Source: an uncultured Clostridia bacterium
GTDB lineage: Bacteria > Bacillota > Clostridia > Oscillospirales > Acutalibacteraceae
NCBI GenBank assembly: GCA_945876745.1
Contig: CAMCPL010000001.1
Coordinates: 310,001 to 374,000, forward strand
DNA: 64,000 bases
Reading direction: 5' to 3'
Positions 48,125 through 58,000 of the stretch are shown one piece after another. The position numbers and the translations under genes were made by a program. Below the pieces are notes generated by a model. The model searched no databases. It was given only the letters and a program-made list of their open reading frames with translations, and was not told the origin of the DNA. Position 1 is the stretch's first letter, and each line of letters starts with the position of its first letter.

Positions 48125-48799
48125 CTATGCAAGCATAAGCCGAAGCTTTTTGTTTTGTGATACGATTATATCGTTTGACTCGGTTAGAATAATATAGTCG
48201 ATAATTTCAATGTTCAGCTCTCGAAGCGCATATTTTATATCGCATAAAAAGTCAACGTCTTCGCTTATTGCAGAATTTTCATCAGGCGTGAAGTGGATTA
48301 AGTAAACGCAAGACGCATTATTTTGGACGGCGGCACTTGTAATTTGTGAAATGGTAGTCTTGCTTTTTAATGAAAAATCGGTCATAACCTGTGCGTCCTT
48401 TGCCGAAAGTGCACCTGTCATAAAAACTGCCGCGAGCGCCTCGTGTTTATTATCTTCAAAAAGCGAGCGTGCATATATCAGCCTTTTTATAGGCTTGTCG
48501 AGCTTGTTATCATTTTTTTCGCTTCTGTTTATTAATTCGTTAAGGGTGAGAATTGACATAGCTGTTGCGTTTTGCATATCCTTTACGCTCATAAGCTCGT
48601 CATAAGACGCATTGAAAAGCTCGTTTAAGGTAGGAAATCTGTTCATCACGGCATAAAGAAGCTCCTTAACATCCTTTCTCGGTACGGTTAGCGAAAGGAA
48701 AAGCTCAAGCATTGTTCTTGTGCTCATTTCTTCAGAGCCGCTGTCGTAATACTGCTGCCTAAGGCGTGCTCTGTGACCTTCTCTTCCGACTGTCGCCAT
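48125..48799 (-). CDS. radC: RadC-like protein with degenerate JAMM motif
   Basis: A 224-residue protein with RadC order: HRARLRQQYYDSGSEEMSTR and a helix-hairpin-helix-like N-terminus (LFNASYDELMSVKDM), then the JAB/MPN domain. The metal motif, normally HNHPSGDP...D, reads LIHFTPDENSAISEDVDFL, so most zinc ligands are lost. It may keep a structural or binding role only. The start at 48799 (MATVGREGHR) follows GGAGGGG. Its own promoter is at 48834. Confidence 0.8.
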   Translation of the reverse strand: MATVGREGHRARLRQQYYDSGSEEMSTRTMLELFLSLTVPRKDVKELLYAVMNRFPTLNELFNASYDELMSVKDMQNATAMSILTLNELINRSEKNDNKLDKPIKRLIYARSLFEDNKHEALAAVFMTGALSAKDAQVMTDFSLKSKTTISQITSAAVQNNASCVYLIHFTPDENSAISEDVDFLCDIKYALRELNIEIIDYIILTESNDIIVSQNKKLRLMLA

Positions 48800-48833
48800 T
48801 TGCTTCCCCTCCAAAAAATACTATCCTAACTTA

Positions 48834-48861
48834 ATTATAACATTAATAATCCTATTGTCAA
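48834..48861 (-). promoter_or_regulatory. SigmaA-type promoter for radC (and perhaps gdhA)
   Basis: On the minus strand TTGACA, 16 bp, TATAAT. Confidence 0.7.
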
Positions 48862-48989
48862 TGTTGTATTAAAATCAAAGCGAATTCATTGCAATTGCAA
48901 AAATATTCCATTTTGTTTTAGGTATATAAAATGACGCATTGAGCAAAATATTACAGTAAAGTTCAACAAAAATTTCAAGGAGTATGGAT

Positions 48990-49526
48990 ATGAAAGCAAC
49001 AGGAATTGTTAGAAGAATTGACGATTTGGGAAGAATAGTTATCCCAAAGGAGATACGCCGTTCGTTTAGAATTAAGGAGGGCGACCCGCTGGAGATTTAT
49101 ACCGATAGCGAGGGCGAGGTTATTTTCAAAAAATATTCGCCGATAGGGGAGCTGTCAAATTTTGCGCTTCAGTATGCGGACGTGCTGGGAAAGGACGCAG
49201 GACTGCCTGTTGCGATTATGGACAACGACCACGTAATCGCCGCGTCGGGAGTAAATAAACGAGAGGTGCTTGAACGCAGGGTGAGCAAAAATTTAGAGGA
49301 CCTTATGCAAAACAGAAAAATCCATATTAAAACAGATAAGGTTCCGTCGATAAACGCGGTTGAGGGCTACGATATGCCGGCTCAGGTAGTCTACCCGATA
49401 ATCTACGGCGGAGATGTAAGCGGAGCAGTCGTGCTTTTTGACGACGGAAAGCAAAACCTACCGAGTGAATCGGACATTAAGCTCGTTCAGGTTGCGGCTT
49501 CATTCCTCGGAAAACAAATGGAATAA
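48990..49526 (+). CDS. spoVT: Stage V sporulation protein T
   Basis: A 178-residue transcription factor for late forespore genes. An N-terminal AbrB swapped-hairpin domain (MKATGIVRRIDDLGRIVIPK then EIRRSFRIKEGDPLEIYTD) precedes a GAF domain (about 56-178: VLGKDAGLPVAIMDNDHVIA, VVYPIIYGGDVSGAV). The length and domains equal Bacillus SpoVT. The start at 48990 follows AAGGAG; the track's ATG two codons earlier is too close to it. In Bacillus it is transcribed by sigmaG; no confident sigmaG promoter was spotted here. It marks the organism as a spore former. Confidence 0.95.
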   Translation: MKATGIVRRIDDLGRIVIPKEIRRSFRIKEGDPLEIYTDSEGEVIFKKYSPIGELSNFALQYADVLGKDAGLPVAIMDNDHVIAASGVNKREVLERRVSKNLEDLMQNRKIHIKTDKVPSINAVEGYDMPAQVVYPIIYGGDVSGAVVLFDDGKQNLPSESDIKLVQVAASFLGKQME

Positions 49527-49601
49527 CTTGTGCAAGTTGCACAAAAAAGTTTTAACATTTTTGTGTAAACTATCCACAAGCGAAAATATGCAAAAAACCT
49601 C

Positions 49602-49629
49602 TTGATTTTTTTGTCGTCAAGTATATAAT
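49602..49629 (+). promoter_or_regulatory. SigmaA-type promoter for the YczE-like gene
   Basis: TTGATT, 16 bp, TATAAT, 53 bp before the start. Confidence 0.55.
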
Positions 49630-49682
49630 GGGTTGCAAGAGAGAGGAAAAAAGCAACTGATTGCGGAAAATGAGGCAATAAA

Positions 49683-50528
49683 ATGAAGAGTTTTGAGAAA
49701 GAAGCATACGGATATATCAAAGATATGTTTGTTCAGCACAATATGATAAAGCGTGTTGTAATGACAGTTATATCAATTGTTGTGATGGGCTTTGGTATTT
49801 CTCTCTTTTCGGTTTCAGGCTTTGGTGTTGACCCCTTTACATCAATGAATATGAACGTTGCCGGCGCATTGGGAATTGGGTACGGAACTTACCAACTGAT
49901 TGTCAACGCAATTATCATCGTGTTTGTAGTGATTGTGGCACACAGAGGACTAATCGGAGTCGGAACGGTGATAAATATGGTTGGAGTCGGATATTCGTGC
50001 GAGCTGTTTACGGGAATTACTACTTCCATCCTTAAATCTGCTTCTGAAAATATCGCAGTTCGCATTGCACTTCTTGCGGCAGGTATAATAGTTCTGTGCT
50101 TTTCCTGCTCTCTTTTCTTCGTTTCAAACATCGGCGTAGGTCCTTACGACAGTCTCGGCTTTATGATAAGCAGAGGCACGAAAATTCCGTATAAATGGGT
50201 AAGGGTTTTCACCGATATAACAGTTATATTAATCGGCTTGATTGTCAGCGGTGGACTTAAATATGTTTTCCAAGGCGACCTTTCTCATATTAATAATATC
50301 GGAATAGGTACAATTATAACGGCGTTTATGATGGGACCGCTTGTAAACTTCTTTTCAAAGAATGTTACGTCAAAAATTCTTGATGTTGACTATGCTCGAA
50401 TCAGTAAGGACGTTGCTTTCTTTATGATAAGCGGCGCAATGGTAAAAAACCGTGTGCCCAAGGATTACAATCCTGCCGAGCTTAATACAAGCTCCGATCC
50501 ATTTGTAGTGCTCAATAAATTGAATTGA
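49683..50528 (+). CDS. YczE/YyaS/YitT family membrane protein
   Basis: A 281-residue protein with about five or six membrane helices and a soluble C-terminal tail (about 225-281). The family pattern MGFGISLFSVSGFGVDPFTSMN and the later FFVSNIGVGPYDSLGFMIS are internal repeats typical of YczE. Function is unclear; some members affect antibiotic peptide production or membrane physiology. GAGG precedes the ATG. Convergent with the GH27 operon. Confidence 0.85.
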   Translation: MKSFEKEAYGYIKDMFVQHNMIKRVVMTVISIVVMGFGISLFSVSGFGVDPFTSMNMNVAGALGIGYGTYQLIVNAIIIVFVVIVAHRGLIGVGTVINMVGVGYSCELFTGITTSILKSASENIAVRIALLAAGIIVLCFSCSLFFVSNIGVGPYDSLGFMISRGTKIPYKWVRVFTDITVILIGLIVSGGLKYVFQGDLSHINNIGIGTIITAFMMGPLVNFFSKNVTSKILDVDYARISKDVAFFMISGAMVKNRVPKDYNPAELNTSSDPFVVLNKLN

Positions 50529-50651
50529 GCAAAAATTCAGGCTTTTGCAAGCCGGGTTGGCGGAAATTTTCCTCAACCTTTTATATATAGCCTTTTTAGA
50601 TTTTATATAAATTTACTCCTCGTGTCATTGTCGGTTACGGCAGGGCACAAT

Positions 50652-50686
50652 AAAAACGACCTGAAAGCTCAGGCCGTTTTTATTTT
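50652..50686. terminator. Bidirectional terminator between the YczE and GH27 genes
   Basis: AAAAACGACCTGA-aagc-TCAGGCCGTTTTT with one mismatch; A/T runs on both sides. Confidence 0.8.
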
Positions 50687-50721
50687 TATCAAGCGTAGTG
50701 CCAAGAATATTGTTTTTTGAA

Positions 50722-52437
50722 TTATTGCAAGGAAATGCGGTATGCCTTTACGCCGTGAGGCTTTATTTCAGCACGAATACTGTCCTTATGGAACACCTCG
50801 TCGGTCCACAAATCCTTGATTTGTGCGCTGTTTGTACGGGTGAGATTGAGATACTTGTCCTCCTTCAAGTCGTTGAGCTCGTATTCAACGGTCTTGGGAG
50901 ACTTGCTCTTGTTAAAGAAGCAAATTGCAACGTCGCCGTTTTCAAGCGGTCTTGCCATAATATCAACACTGCCGCGCTTTGCGATAATCTTTGCCGGCTT
51001 AACGAGAGAGTCTTGGTCGATTGCGATAAGCTCGCTGTTTGTTACGATATTGAGAATAACCTGACTCTTTTTTGAACCGTCTGTCAGAGTGCGAATATCA
51101 TTTCCCAAAACAAGCGGAGCCGCCATCATACACCATAAAGTAAAGTGAGATTTATTCTCGTCAACGCTCAAATTACCGTTGCCGACCTCAAGCATATCGG
51201 GGTCGTTGATATGACCGGGAGAAGCGTATTTATAAAGAGCGATTGTCTTCTTGTAGATATACAGAATACTAAACCATTTCGGCATAATATCGTGGGTTGT
51301 TCGCCACATATTGCCTGCCTTTGCGCCCCATTTCCAAGGTGCGCCCGTGCCCCATTCACAAATTGAATATGTTATCGGCTTAACAGGTGTGTTGTTGTAA
51401 ACTGCCCAAAGATTTGCACCGTTTTCGAGCGCCTTGCCCATTCTGCGGTACTGGATATATTCGGAGTCAGCCTTTGTTACAACAGGGTTTTGAAGAGTGA
51501 TGTTGTTTTCTCCCGCAAGCAGTCTGACAGTCAGCTGAACTCTTGCGTCAGCGGTAAAGGCTACTGACGGTGGGAAGAAAACCTCGTATATTTCGCCGTT
51601 TACATCAAGCTGCATATACTGTTTTTTCTTGCTTGAAAGCTTCTTGAAGTGGATGGTGAAAACGTATTCGCCCGATTGCTCAAGGTTAACAACAAACGAA
51701 GCCTTGCCGGCGTTGTGATTGAGAAAGGCAATGCCCTTTTTTGTAGGCAAGTCCTTAACGGTAACTGCCATTGCTCTGCCTGTGTACTTCGCCTTATCGG
51801 GAGTCAGTCGCAGACATTCACGCTCGCCCTTTGAGCTTATGGAAATGTATTCGATAATCGGCGTTTTGCCGATGATGTTCTCGTGGTGGCAAAAATCGTA
51901 TTTGAAAAATTCAACGCCCCAAGAAGCAAAGGTCTTTGCATCGAGCACTTCGTTGCCGAGAGACGCAGGCAAATCCTCGCAGGTCAGCGTGCCGTTTGAC
52001 GAATAAATTCCGAGCTTCAAGCCCATTGAGTTAACGACATTTGTGAGTGCCGGAATACCGCTTGGAAATGTTTCCAAATCGCCCTGTAACATTCCGTTTT
52101 CATCACGCATTGAGCTTTGCCAGCAGTCGTCAAGATTGACATATTTATAGCCTGCATCGGCAAGTCCCGTGCTGACCATAGCCCTCGCAACGTCAACAAT
52201 TGTGTCTTCGTCGATATGATTGCGCATAGTGTTCCAGCTTGACCAACCCATAATAGGCGTTTTGCTTCCGCCGATATAGTCCTCGTCGTGCTCATAATCA
52301 ATAGTAGTCTGTCTTAGCTTAATTGCCTTTAATGCACAAAGCGGACAGTTGCCGTCTGCCTTTGTCGAGAAAAACCATGTCAAAAATCCGACAACGGCAA
52401 GTCCGATTATGACAAGCAGAATAATCAAAAAAATCAT
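50722..52437 (-). CDS. Alpha-galactosidase-like glycoside hydrolase family 27 with an inserted module
   Basis: A 571-residue protein: N-terminal membrane anchor (1-23), GH27 barrel beginning TPIMGWSSWN, YKYVNLDDCWQ and LKLGIYSSNGTLTC, nucleophile in FFKYDFCHH (about 180) and acid/base in PGHINDPDMLEVG (about 409), then a C-terminal beta domain. Between about 195 and 330 a beta-rich carbohydrate-binding-like segment (GRAMAVTVKDLP, LEQSGEYVFTIHF) interrupts the barrel right after the nucleophile strand. It likely removes alpha-galactosyl groups at the cell surface. Its ATG overlaps the upstream stop by 4 bp. Confidence 0.88.
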   Translation of the reverse strand: MIFLIILLVIIGLAVVGFLTWFFSTKADGNCPLCALKAIKLRQTTIDYEHDEDYIGGSKTPIMGWSSWNTMRNHIDEDTIVDVARAMVSTGLADAGYKYVNLDDCWQSSMRDENGMLQGDLETFPSGIPALTNVVNSMGLKLGIYSSNGTLTCEDLPASLGNEVLDAKTFASWGVEFFKYDFCHHENIIGKTPIIEYISISSKGERECLRLTPDKAKYTGRAMAVTVKDLPTKKGIAFLNHNAGKASFVVNLEQSGEYVFTIHFKKLSSKKKQYMQLDVNGEIYEVFFPPSVAFTADARVQLTVRLLAGENNITLQNPVVTKADSEYIQYRRMGKALENGANLWAVYNNTPVKPITYSICEWGTGAPWKWGAKAGNMWRTTHDIMPKWFSILYIYKKTIALYKYASPGHINDPDMLEVGNGNLSVDENKSHFTLWCMMAAPLVLGNDIRTLTDGSKKSQVILNIVTNSELIAIDQDSLVKPAKIIAKRGSVDIMARPLENGDVAICFFNKSKSPKTVEYELNDLKEDKYLNLTRTNSAQIKDLWTDEVFHKDSIRAEIKPHGVKAYRISLQ

Positions 52438-53600
52438 AATAGTCCAATCTCCTTAAAATATTGCAGCTCGTCCTCTGCCTGCCGTAGCGTTTCGCCGTCG
52501 GAAAGGGAAGAGGTCGCCTGTGCAACAAATGATTTTCTGTATCTTAAATTATAATATATTCTGTATATCCAACCAAGTACGAGCAGATACGGTCTGCCCT
52601 GAATAAAGCGCATATACGGAATATCCTTTATTTTTTTGTATGACGGAAAGAGTAGGGAAAGCTTTGCCGAAAAACCGCTTTTTTTGCCCTCCTCAAGCGC
52701 TTTTCGTCGGACAACTGCCGCCTTGTTGCGCCCTGCGTTTCCGAATGCGCCGTAGCTTAAAAGAAATTCCTCGGTTTGCGAAACATCCGATTTATAATCC
52801 TTGCCGACGCCGTACCATTTATGACATAGAGTTAAAAGTACTCTTGCAAAATCATCAAGTCCAAGCTCGTCAAGATATGCGAATACCTTTGAATAATCAA
52901 GGCTTTTGCTCCTTTGAAAAACCGCTAAATCGAGTATCATTTTCACGCCTGCGCCGTAAAACCAAAAATGGTGCGCAATGTGTGTCAGCAGATAGCAAAA
53001 ATGGTATTCGTCCTCTAAATCACCGCAGTATTCGTCAAATTTCGCATATTCAATCGCATTTTCAAAATACTCCTCGGCGTTAACGCCTCCGACCTTGCCG
53101 CTTACGATTTTTGTGTGAACCTCAATGAGTGTGCCGTCCTTTTTGTAATCGTATACGGGACCGTTCGAGTTTATAAGCTCAAAGCCGTTAGTCATAAGCA
53201 GAGCCTTAACCCTGTCTCTGTCGCTTGCACCGATAAGTACATCAATGTCGCCCATACTGCGAAGCTCCGGCACAGGGTAATATTCCTTTATTACAGAGCC
53301 CTTAAAAAAGACGTGGCGTATTTTTTCACTCTCCAAGAGAGAACGTATTTCGTTTATTATTGCCGACTGAAAATCGTATCTCGTAATGCTGTCGAAAAAG
53401 CAATCCTCAAACATTTTGTATGCCTTGCTTTGCCTTGACGCTTCGTCATCCTTAATGACCGAGAAAACGATGCCGGCAAGATTTTGAGCCTTTGAGATTT
53501 CGTAAAGCCCGTCGATGCTTACATCAGACGGCACGACTGCTTTTTCGCCGTTGAAATACGCCCTTGTGCATTTTAGTAAAAATTTCTGTTCGTTTGTCAT
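52434..53600 (-). CDS. Nucleotidyltransferase family protein (NTP_transf_5)
   Basis: A 388-residue protein with the nucleotidyltransferase core FFKGSVIKEYYPVPELRSMG then DIDVLIGASDRD and IEVHTKI, and a helical C-terminal part with HIAHHFWFYGAGVK and a hydrophobic YLLVLGWIYRIYYNL stretch. Related genes often sit in polysaccharide or glycopeptide loci; the substrate is unknown. The start at 53600 (MTNEQKF) lies 1 bp from the stop of the upstream gene with a weak ribosome site, so translation is probably coupled. Confidence 0.82.
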   Translation of the reverse strand: MTNEQKFLLKCTRAYFNGEKAVVPSDVSIDGLYEISKAQNLAGIVFSVIKDDEASRQSKAYKMFEDCFFDSITRYDFQSAIINEIRSLLESEKIRHVFFKGSVIKEYYPVPELRSMGDIDVLIGASDRDRVKALLMTNGFELINSNGPVYDYKKDGTLIEVHTKIVSGKVGGVNAEEYFENAIEYAKFDEYCGDLEDEYHFCYLLTHIAHHFWFYGAGVKMILDLAVFQRSKSLDYSKVFAYLDELGLDDFARVLLTLCHKWYGVGKDYKSDVSQTEEFLLSYGAFGNAGRNKAAVVRRKALEEGKKSGFSAKLSLLFPSYKKIKDIPYMRFIQGRPYLLVLGWIYRIYYNLRYRKSFVAQATSSLSDGETLRQAEDELQYFKEIGLL

Positions 53601-53601
53601 A

Positions 53602-54105
53602 TCAGTACATTGCAACGTTAAATACGGCGCTTGCAATTGAAATAATCAAGCCTGCAATAAACACGCCGATACAGATTACGCCGAAGCTCTTTTTGCGGTC
53701 GAGATGCAGCAGTGCCGCAAGCAGCGACCCTGTCCACGCTCCTGTTCCCGGAAGCGGAATAGCAACGAACAAAAGCAAGCCCCAAATTCCGTACTTGTCG
53801 ATTTTGTCACGCTTTTTGAGCGTCTTTTCCTCAAGCCAGTAAATCGGCTTGTTGATTACCGGTATCTTTTTGAGCCATTCAAAGATTTGATTAATCAAAA
53901 GTAATATGAACGGTATTGGAATTATGTTACCCAAAAAGCTGATTGCAAAGCCCAAAAACGGGTTCATATTCAAAAGGCTGATTGCCGTGAACATACCGAG
54001 TCTGCATTCGAGTATCGGGCAAAGGGATATGATAAATACAACGAGCCAGTCGGGTATTCCGTGGGTCGTGAGAAATTCCTGAATAGTTCTGCAAACCTCT
54101 TGCAT
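53602..54105 (-). CDS. Small multidrug export-like membrane protein (COG2426)
   Basis: A 167-residue protein with about four membrane helices. Family motifs: LCPILECRLGMFTAI near the N-terminus and VAIPLPGTGAWTGSLLAALL in the middle. Despite the family name, a drug-export role is unproven. The start at 54105 is chosen because AGGAG lies 7 bases upstream; the track's ATG two codons earlier overlaps it. Confidence 0.85.
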   Translation of the reverse strand: MQEVCRTIQEFLTTHGIPDWLVVFIISLCPILECRLGMFTAISLLNMNPFLGFAISFLGNIIPIPFILLLINQIFEWLKKIPVINKPIYWLEEKTLKKRDKIDKYGIWGLLLFVAIPLPGTGAWTGSLLAALLHLDRKKSFGVICIGVFIAGLIISIASAVFNVAMY

Positions 54106-54128
54106 AATCATTCTCCTATATTAATAGT

Positions 54129-54845
54129 TTATATTATATTATTTTCATTAAGGAAATTATATGCGCTTTCCAAAATGTTTTTGTCATTTTCAAATTTCAA
54201 CAAATTCATAGCCTTATCATACGTCAGCCAAATGAAATCCTCAATTTCCTCACGCTGAATAACCGTCGAGGTGTCCGAGGTTGTGCCGACAAAAATAGTA
54301 ACCATTTTGTCAATCTTATCTCTGATTTTGTATTTTGAAACACAGTTGAAGCCGTCGATGATATTAATGTGAAGTCCTGTTTCCTCAAGTACTTCACGCA
54401 AGGCTGTTTGCTCAAGCGTTTCGCCCTGTTCAATATGACCCTTCGGAAAGCCCCAATGAGCCGAGCGTCTGTTTTTTATAAGCAGGTATTTTACCTCGCC
54501 CTTGATGTCTCTGAAAACAACAGCGCCGCAACTGCTCTCGTAAAGACATTCCAAACGGTAAGAGGGGAAATCCCTCTCAACATTAATGTATTGCTTGATA
54601 TCGTTGATTATGAAGCGTGTGCTTTTTGGGGCAACTATCCAAATAAAGTGATTGTTCTTTCGGTCGCTTAATATGGCGATAACTCTGCCGTCGAAGTTCT
54701 TCACAGGATGATGTATGCCCATAATAAAGGCGTCCTGATTTTCTTCGTTATATACGCTTCCGAAATTCAATGGATAGGTGAAGCCCGCTTCGTCAGTCGA
54801 GCCGATAGGTTTTTCTATTCGGACTCTAACATATTTTCCGAGCAT
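54129..54845 (-). CDS. Pyrophosphatase-like domain fused to NUDIX hydrolase
   Basis: A 238-residue protein. Residues 1-95 resemble soluble inorganic pyrophosphatase (RVRIEKPIGSTDEAGFTYPL, NQDAFIMGIHHPVKNFDGRV), though without a clear set of its acidic metal ligands. Residues about 100-238 are a NUDIX domain with WGFPKGHIEQGETLEQTALR then EVLEETGL, of the Ap4A-hydrolase type. The combination could couple nucleotide cleavage and pyrophosphate sensing or hydrolysis. First gene of a four-gene minus-strand run; GGTGGTG precedes the ATG. Confidence 0.82.
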   Translation of the reverse strand: MLGKYVRVRIEKPIGSTDEAGFTYPLNFGSVYNEENQDAFIMGIHHPVKNFDGRVIAILSDRKNNHFIWIVAPKSTRFIINDIKQYINVERDFPSYRLECLYESSCGAVVFRDIKGEVKYLLIKNRRSAHWGFPKGHIEQGETLEQTALREVLEETGLHINIIDGFNCVSKYKIRDKIDKMVTIFVGTTSDTSTVIQREEIEDFIWLTYDKAMNLLKFENDKNILESAYNFLNENNII

Positions 54846-54881
54846 TATTTCACCACCGAGTAAAAGAGTATATATGAAAAT

Positions 54882-54910
54882 ATTATACTATTTTTTATTA
54901 TAATATACAA
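54882..54910 (-). promoter_or_regulatory. SigmaA-type promoter for the NUDIX to GH27 run
   Basis: On the minus strand TTGTAT, 17 bp, TATAAT, about 37 bp upstream of the start at 54845. Confidence 0.6.
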
Positions 54911-54941
54911 TACCAAAAAGCAATATTTTCTCATTTATAAT

Positions 54942-54986
54942 AAAAGAAAAATCCTCTTCCTCAGGAAGCCCCAAGGAAGAGGATTT
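54942..54986 (-). terminator. Terminator of the giant secreted-protein gene
   Basis: On the minus strand AAATCCTCTTCC/GGAAGAGGATTT stem followed by a T-rich tract. Confidence 0.85.
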
Positions 54987-55023
54987 GTTATTTGTTTAAG
55001 ACTTCTTAACAAATTGTAGGTTA

Positions 55024-58000
55024 TTAGCCTGCAAGAGTTTGAAGAAGGTCAACCAAGTTTGCGATTACTGTATCGGCGTCGCCCTGAAGCATACCGAGTA
55101 CCTGGTCAACAACACCGCTTACAGTGTCGTTTGCACCACCGAGTAAGCCGCCTACGAGACCAACGATTGCGTTGTAGTTGTCTTTGTAATTGATTGTGTT
55201 AATCAAGAAACGAAGAACTGCAATCAAGGTTTCGTCCTGATCGGATTGAACCATAATTCTTTCGCCGTTGATAGCAGCCTGTGATGTTGTGCGAATTACA
55301 GTACCGTGGCTTGCAAGAGTGAACCAGTCAATTTCCGGAAGAACAATTCCGAGTGACTTGCCGCCAATCTTGATTGTGCTGAGGATACCGTTAAGGAGAG
55401 ATACAACATTGTCAGCCGAAATCAGCGGTGCAAGTGTTGCCTTAAGATTGTAAATGTCGAGATTTACATTTGTCTTAATGCCAATCTTTGCAAGAAGTGA
55501 GTTCAGGTTAAAGCCGAGAACCTTCAATACGCTGTTAACATTTACTATCGGCTTTAAAGCGTCGAGTAATGCGGAAACAGGAGTGAGAAGATTGTCGATA
55601 ATCTGAAGCAAACCGTCGTTTGCAAAGAAGAGTGAAAGGTTCGGAAGAATGTCTGCAAGCATCTGGACAGGTGCGTAGAGAACGTCTTCTACCTTGTCAA
55701 GAATAGGATTGAGAATATCAATGAGAATAGCGTCGTATTCCTTGCTCATATCCATTCTGTAATCGTACTGCGTCTTGATGTTGTAGCAACCGAATGCTTC
55801 AAGAAGCGGAACGATGAATGATGTGTAGCCGTCGGAGCCCTGAACCTTAACAACGTTGAAGAGGTTGAGTCTTGAGTTGTTGAGGATTACGTCAAGTACG
55901 CCGTAAAGCGGACGGAGAGCAGCAGCGATAGCGTGAACGAATGAATCTCTGTCTGTTACGCCCCAAGACAAGCTTGACTTGTTTACCTTCTTCCAGCTGC
56001 CTGCGCTCTTAATCTTGCTTGCAACTGAAGAATACTGCTTACCGTAAGACTTGTCTGTAAGGAGATTTGCAACATTTGTTGTGCTGAAATCAATACCGGT
56101 CTTTGCAAGAAGGCTTGAAAGCGAGCCCATATCACCGAGGCTTACGCCCTCGATTGCGCCGTAAAGACCAACTGCGATTGTGCTTACGATTTCATCGGTA
56201 TAAACCATACCGCCGAGAAGACCGTTTAATCCGCCCTTGTCAACAAGAAGACCGTTTACAAGACCGTCAAGCATCGGAGCGAGCTTTCTGCAGAAGTCTT
56301 CGTCCATTTCGCCGAAGGAGAAGTCATTTTCCTTTGTCTTGAAGTTTGAATAGTCGAAGAATGAGTCTTCGGCAACGTTAACCGAGCCTGTCTGTGCAAG
56401 GAGATAGAATACTGCACGTACGATATCGTCCTTTGATGCGGCTCTGATTGATGAGAATACACAGTCAAGAATGTTCTTAATTGTTGCGTTCTTCTTGATA
56501 GCGTCGATTCCCTGAAGAGCGTTATTAATGTATGATGCGTTTCTGATAAGAACGTCTGCAACGTATCTCAATACTGCAACGAGAACCTCGCCCTTGTTTG
56601 CAACAACTCTCTTTGTTGTGTACTGACCGTTTGAATTCTTTGCCTTGCTTGCTACGGTTTCGATTGTACCGTGAGAAGCAATCTCTGCAAATGTGAAATC
56701 AGGAATCTTGATGTCAATATTCTTCGAAGCAAGAATTGACTTAACAAGCGGAAGAATGATGTCCTGAATATTGCAGGTCGAAAGATCCGAAAGGTTCATT
56801 GTGAGCTTAACATTGATGCCCATAGCGTCGGTGATGATGTCGCCGAGAGGCTTGCCTGCAAGTGTTACGATAAGCTCGTCAATGTTGATACCAACGCTGT
56901 TGAGCTTGCCGACGATACCGTCCTGTGAAGTAATCGGAGCAAGAAGATTGCCGATTGCCTGAGCCAAACCGTTGCTGTCAATGAAGTATGCAATGTTCGG
57001 AAGAACTGATGTAAGTGTTGTAGCAGGTGCTTCGATAATATCGTTTACAAGATTGAATACAGGAGTAAGTACGTTGATGAGAAGGTTATCGGAAGCCTTC
57101 TTGTAGTCAGCAACATATTCATTATATGTCTTGATACCGTCGCACATAAATGCTTCGAGAATCGGAATGATTGCACTCTCGTAGCCGTTTGTTCCCATCT
57201 CGAAAAGATGTGAGCCGTCGAAGATTGCACCGAGGTCGATTGAGATGTTTGTATCCTCGCCTGCCTGTGTAAGAACAAGGTTGAATACGCCGCCGCTCAT
57301 ACCGATTGCGATGCTTCTCTGAGTATCCTCTTCGTAGAATACAGGAAGTGAGAAATCAAGACTGTTGATAATCTTGAGTACAGGAGCCTTGTCGTATGTA
57401 TCTGCGCCTACAAGGAACATTGAAAGAATGTCGTTGATAGGACGTAATACAGCGGCAATTGCACTGATGAAGCCCTGCTGAGCTTTAGCCGAGCCATCCT
57501 TGAAGCCCCAGTTAAGAGTAGTAACGTTATTCCAGCTTGATACACTCTTGAGTGTGCTTGCAGCAGATGAATATGTAGCGCCGTAGCGTGAATCCATAAG
57601 GTATGAAGCAATGCCCTTTGTGGAAAGGTCAAGGTCGGAATCAGCCAAAATACCTGCAAGGTCAACGCCTTCAATTCCGTTGAATGCGTCTTCGATTGCA
57701 CCGTAAAGACCCTTTGCAATGGTTGTTACCATAGCGTTTGTGTAAAGGTTGTCGTTTACGAGCTGCTCAAGACTGTCAACCTTAAGTACGCCGAAGCTCT
57801 TGAGAAGTGGGAAGAGATTTAGAACAAGCTCGTCGAGGTTGCTAACTGCTGTTTCAGCCTCGCTTGCTGTGATGTTGTTCGGATATTTGAAGGAATTTGT
57901 AATCTTGTTTGAATATTCCTTGAAGTTCCAGAACACCTCGGTTGTGCCCGACAATGAGCCGCCGATGCCGTTTACAACAGCCAAAATGCCGTCAACCCAG

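Noticed and set aside
48900-48985. SigmaG promoter for spoVT
   Set aside because: No convincing TGAATA/CATACTA pair at correct spacing could be found by eye.
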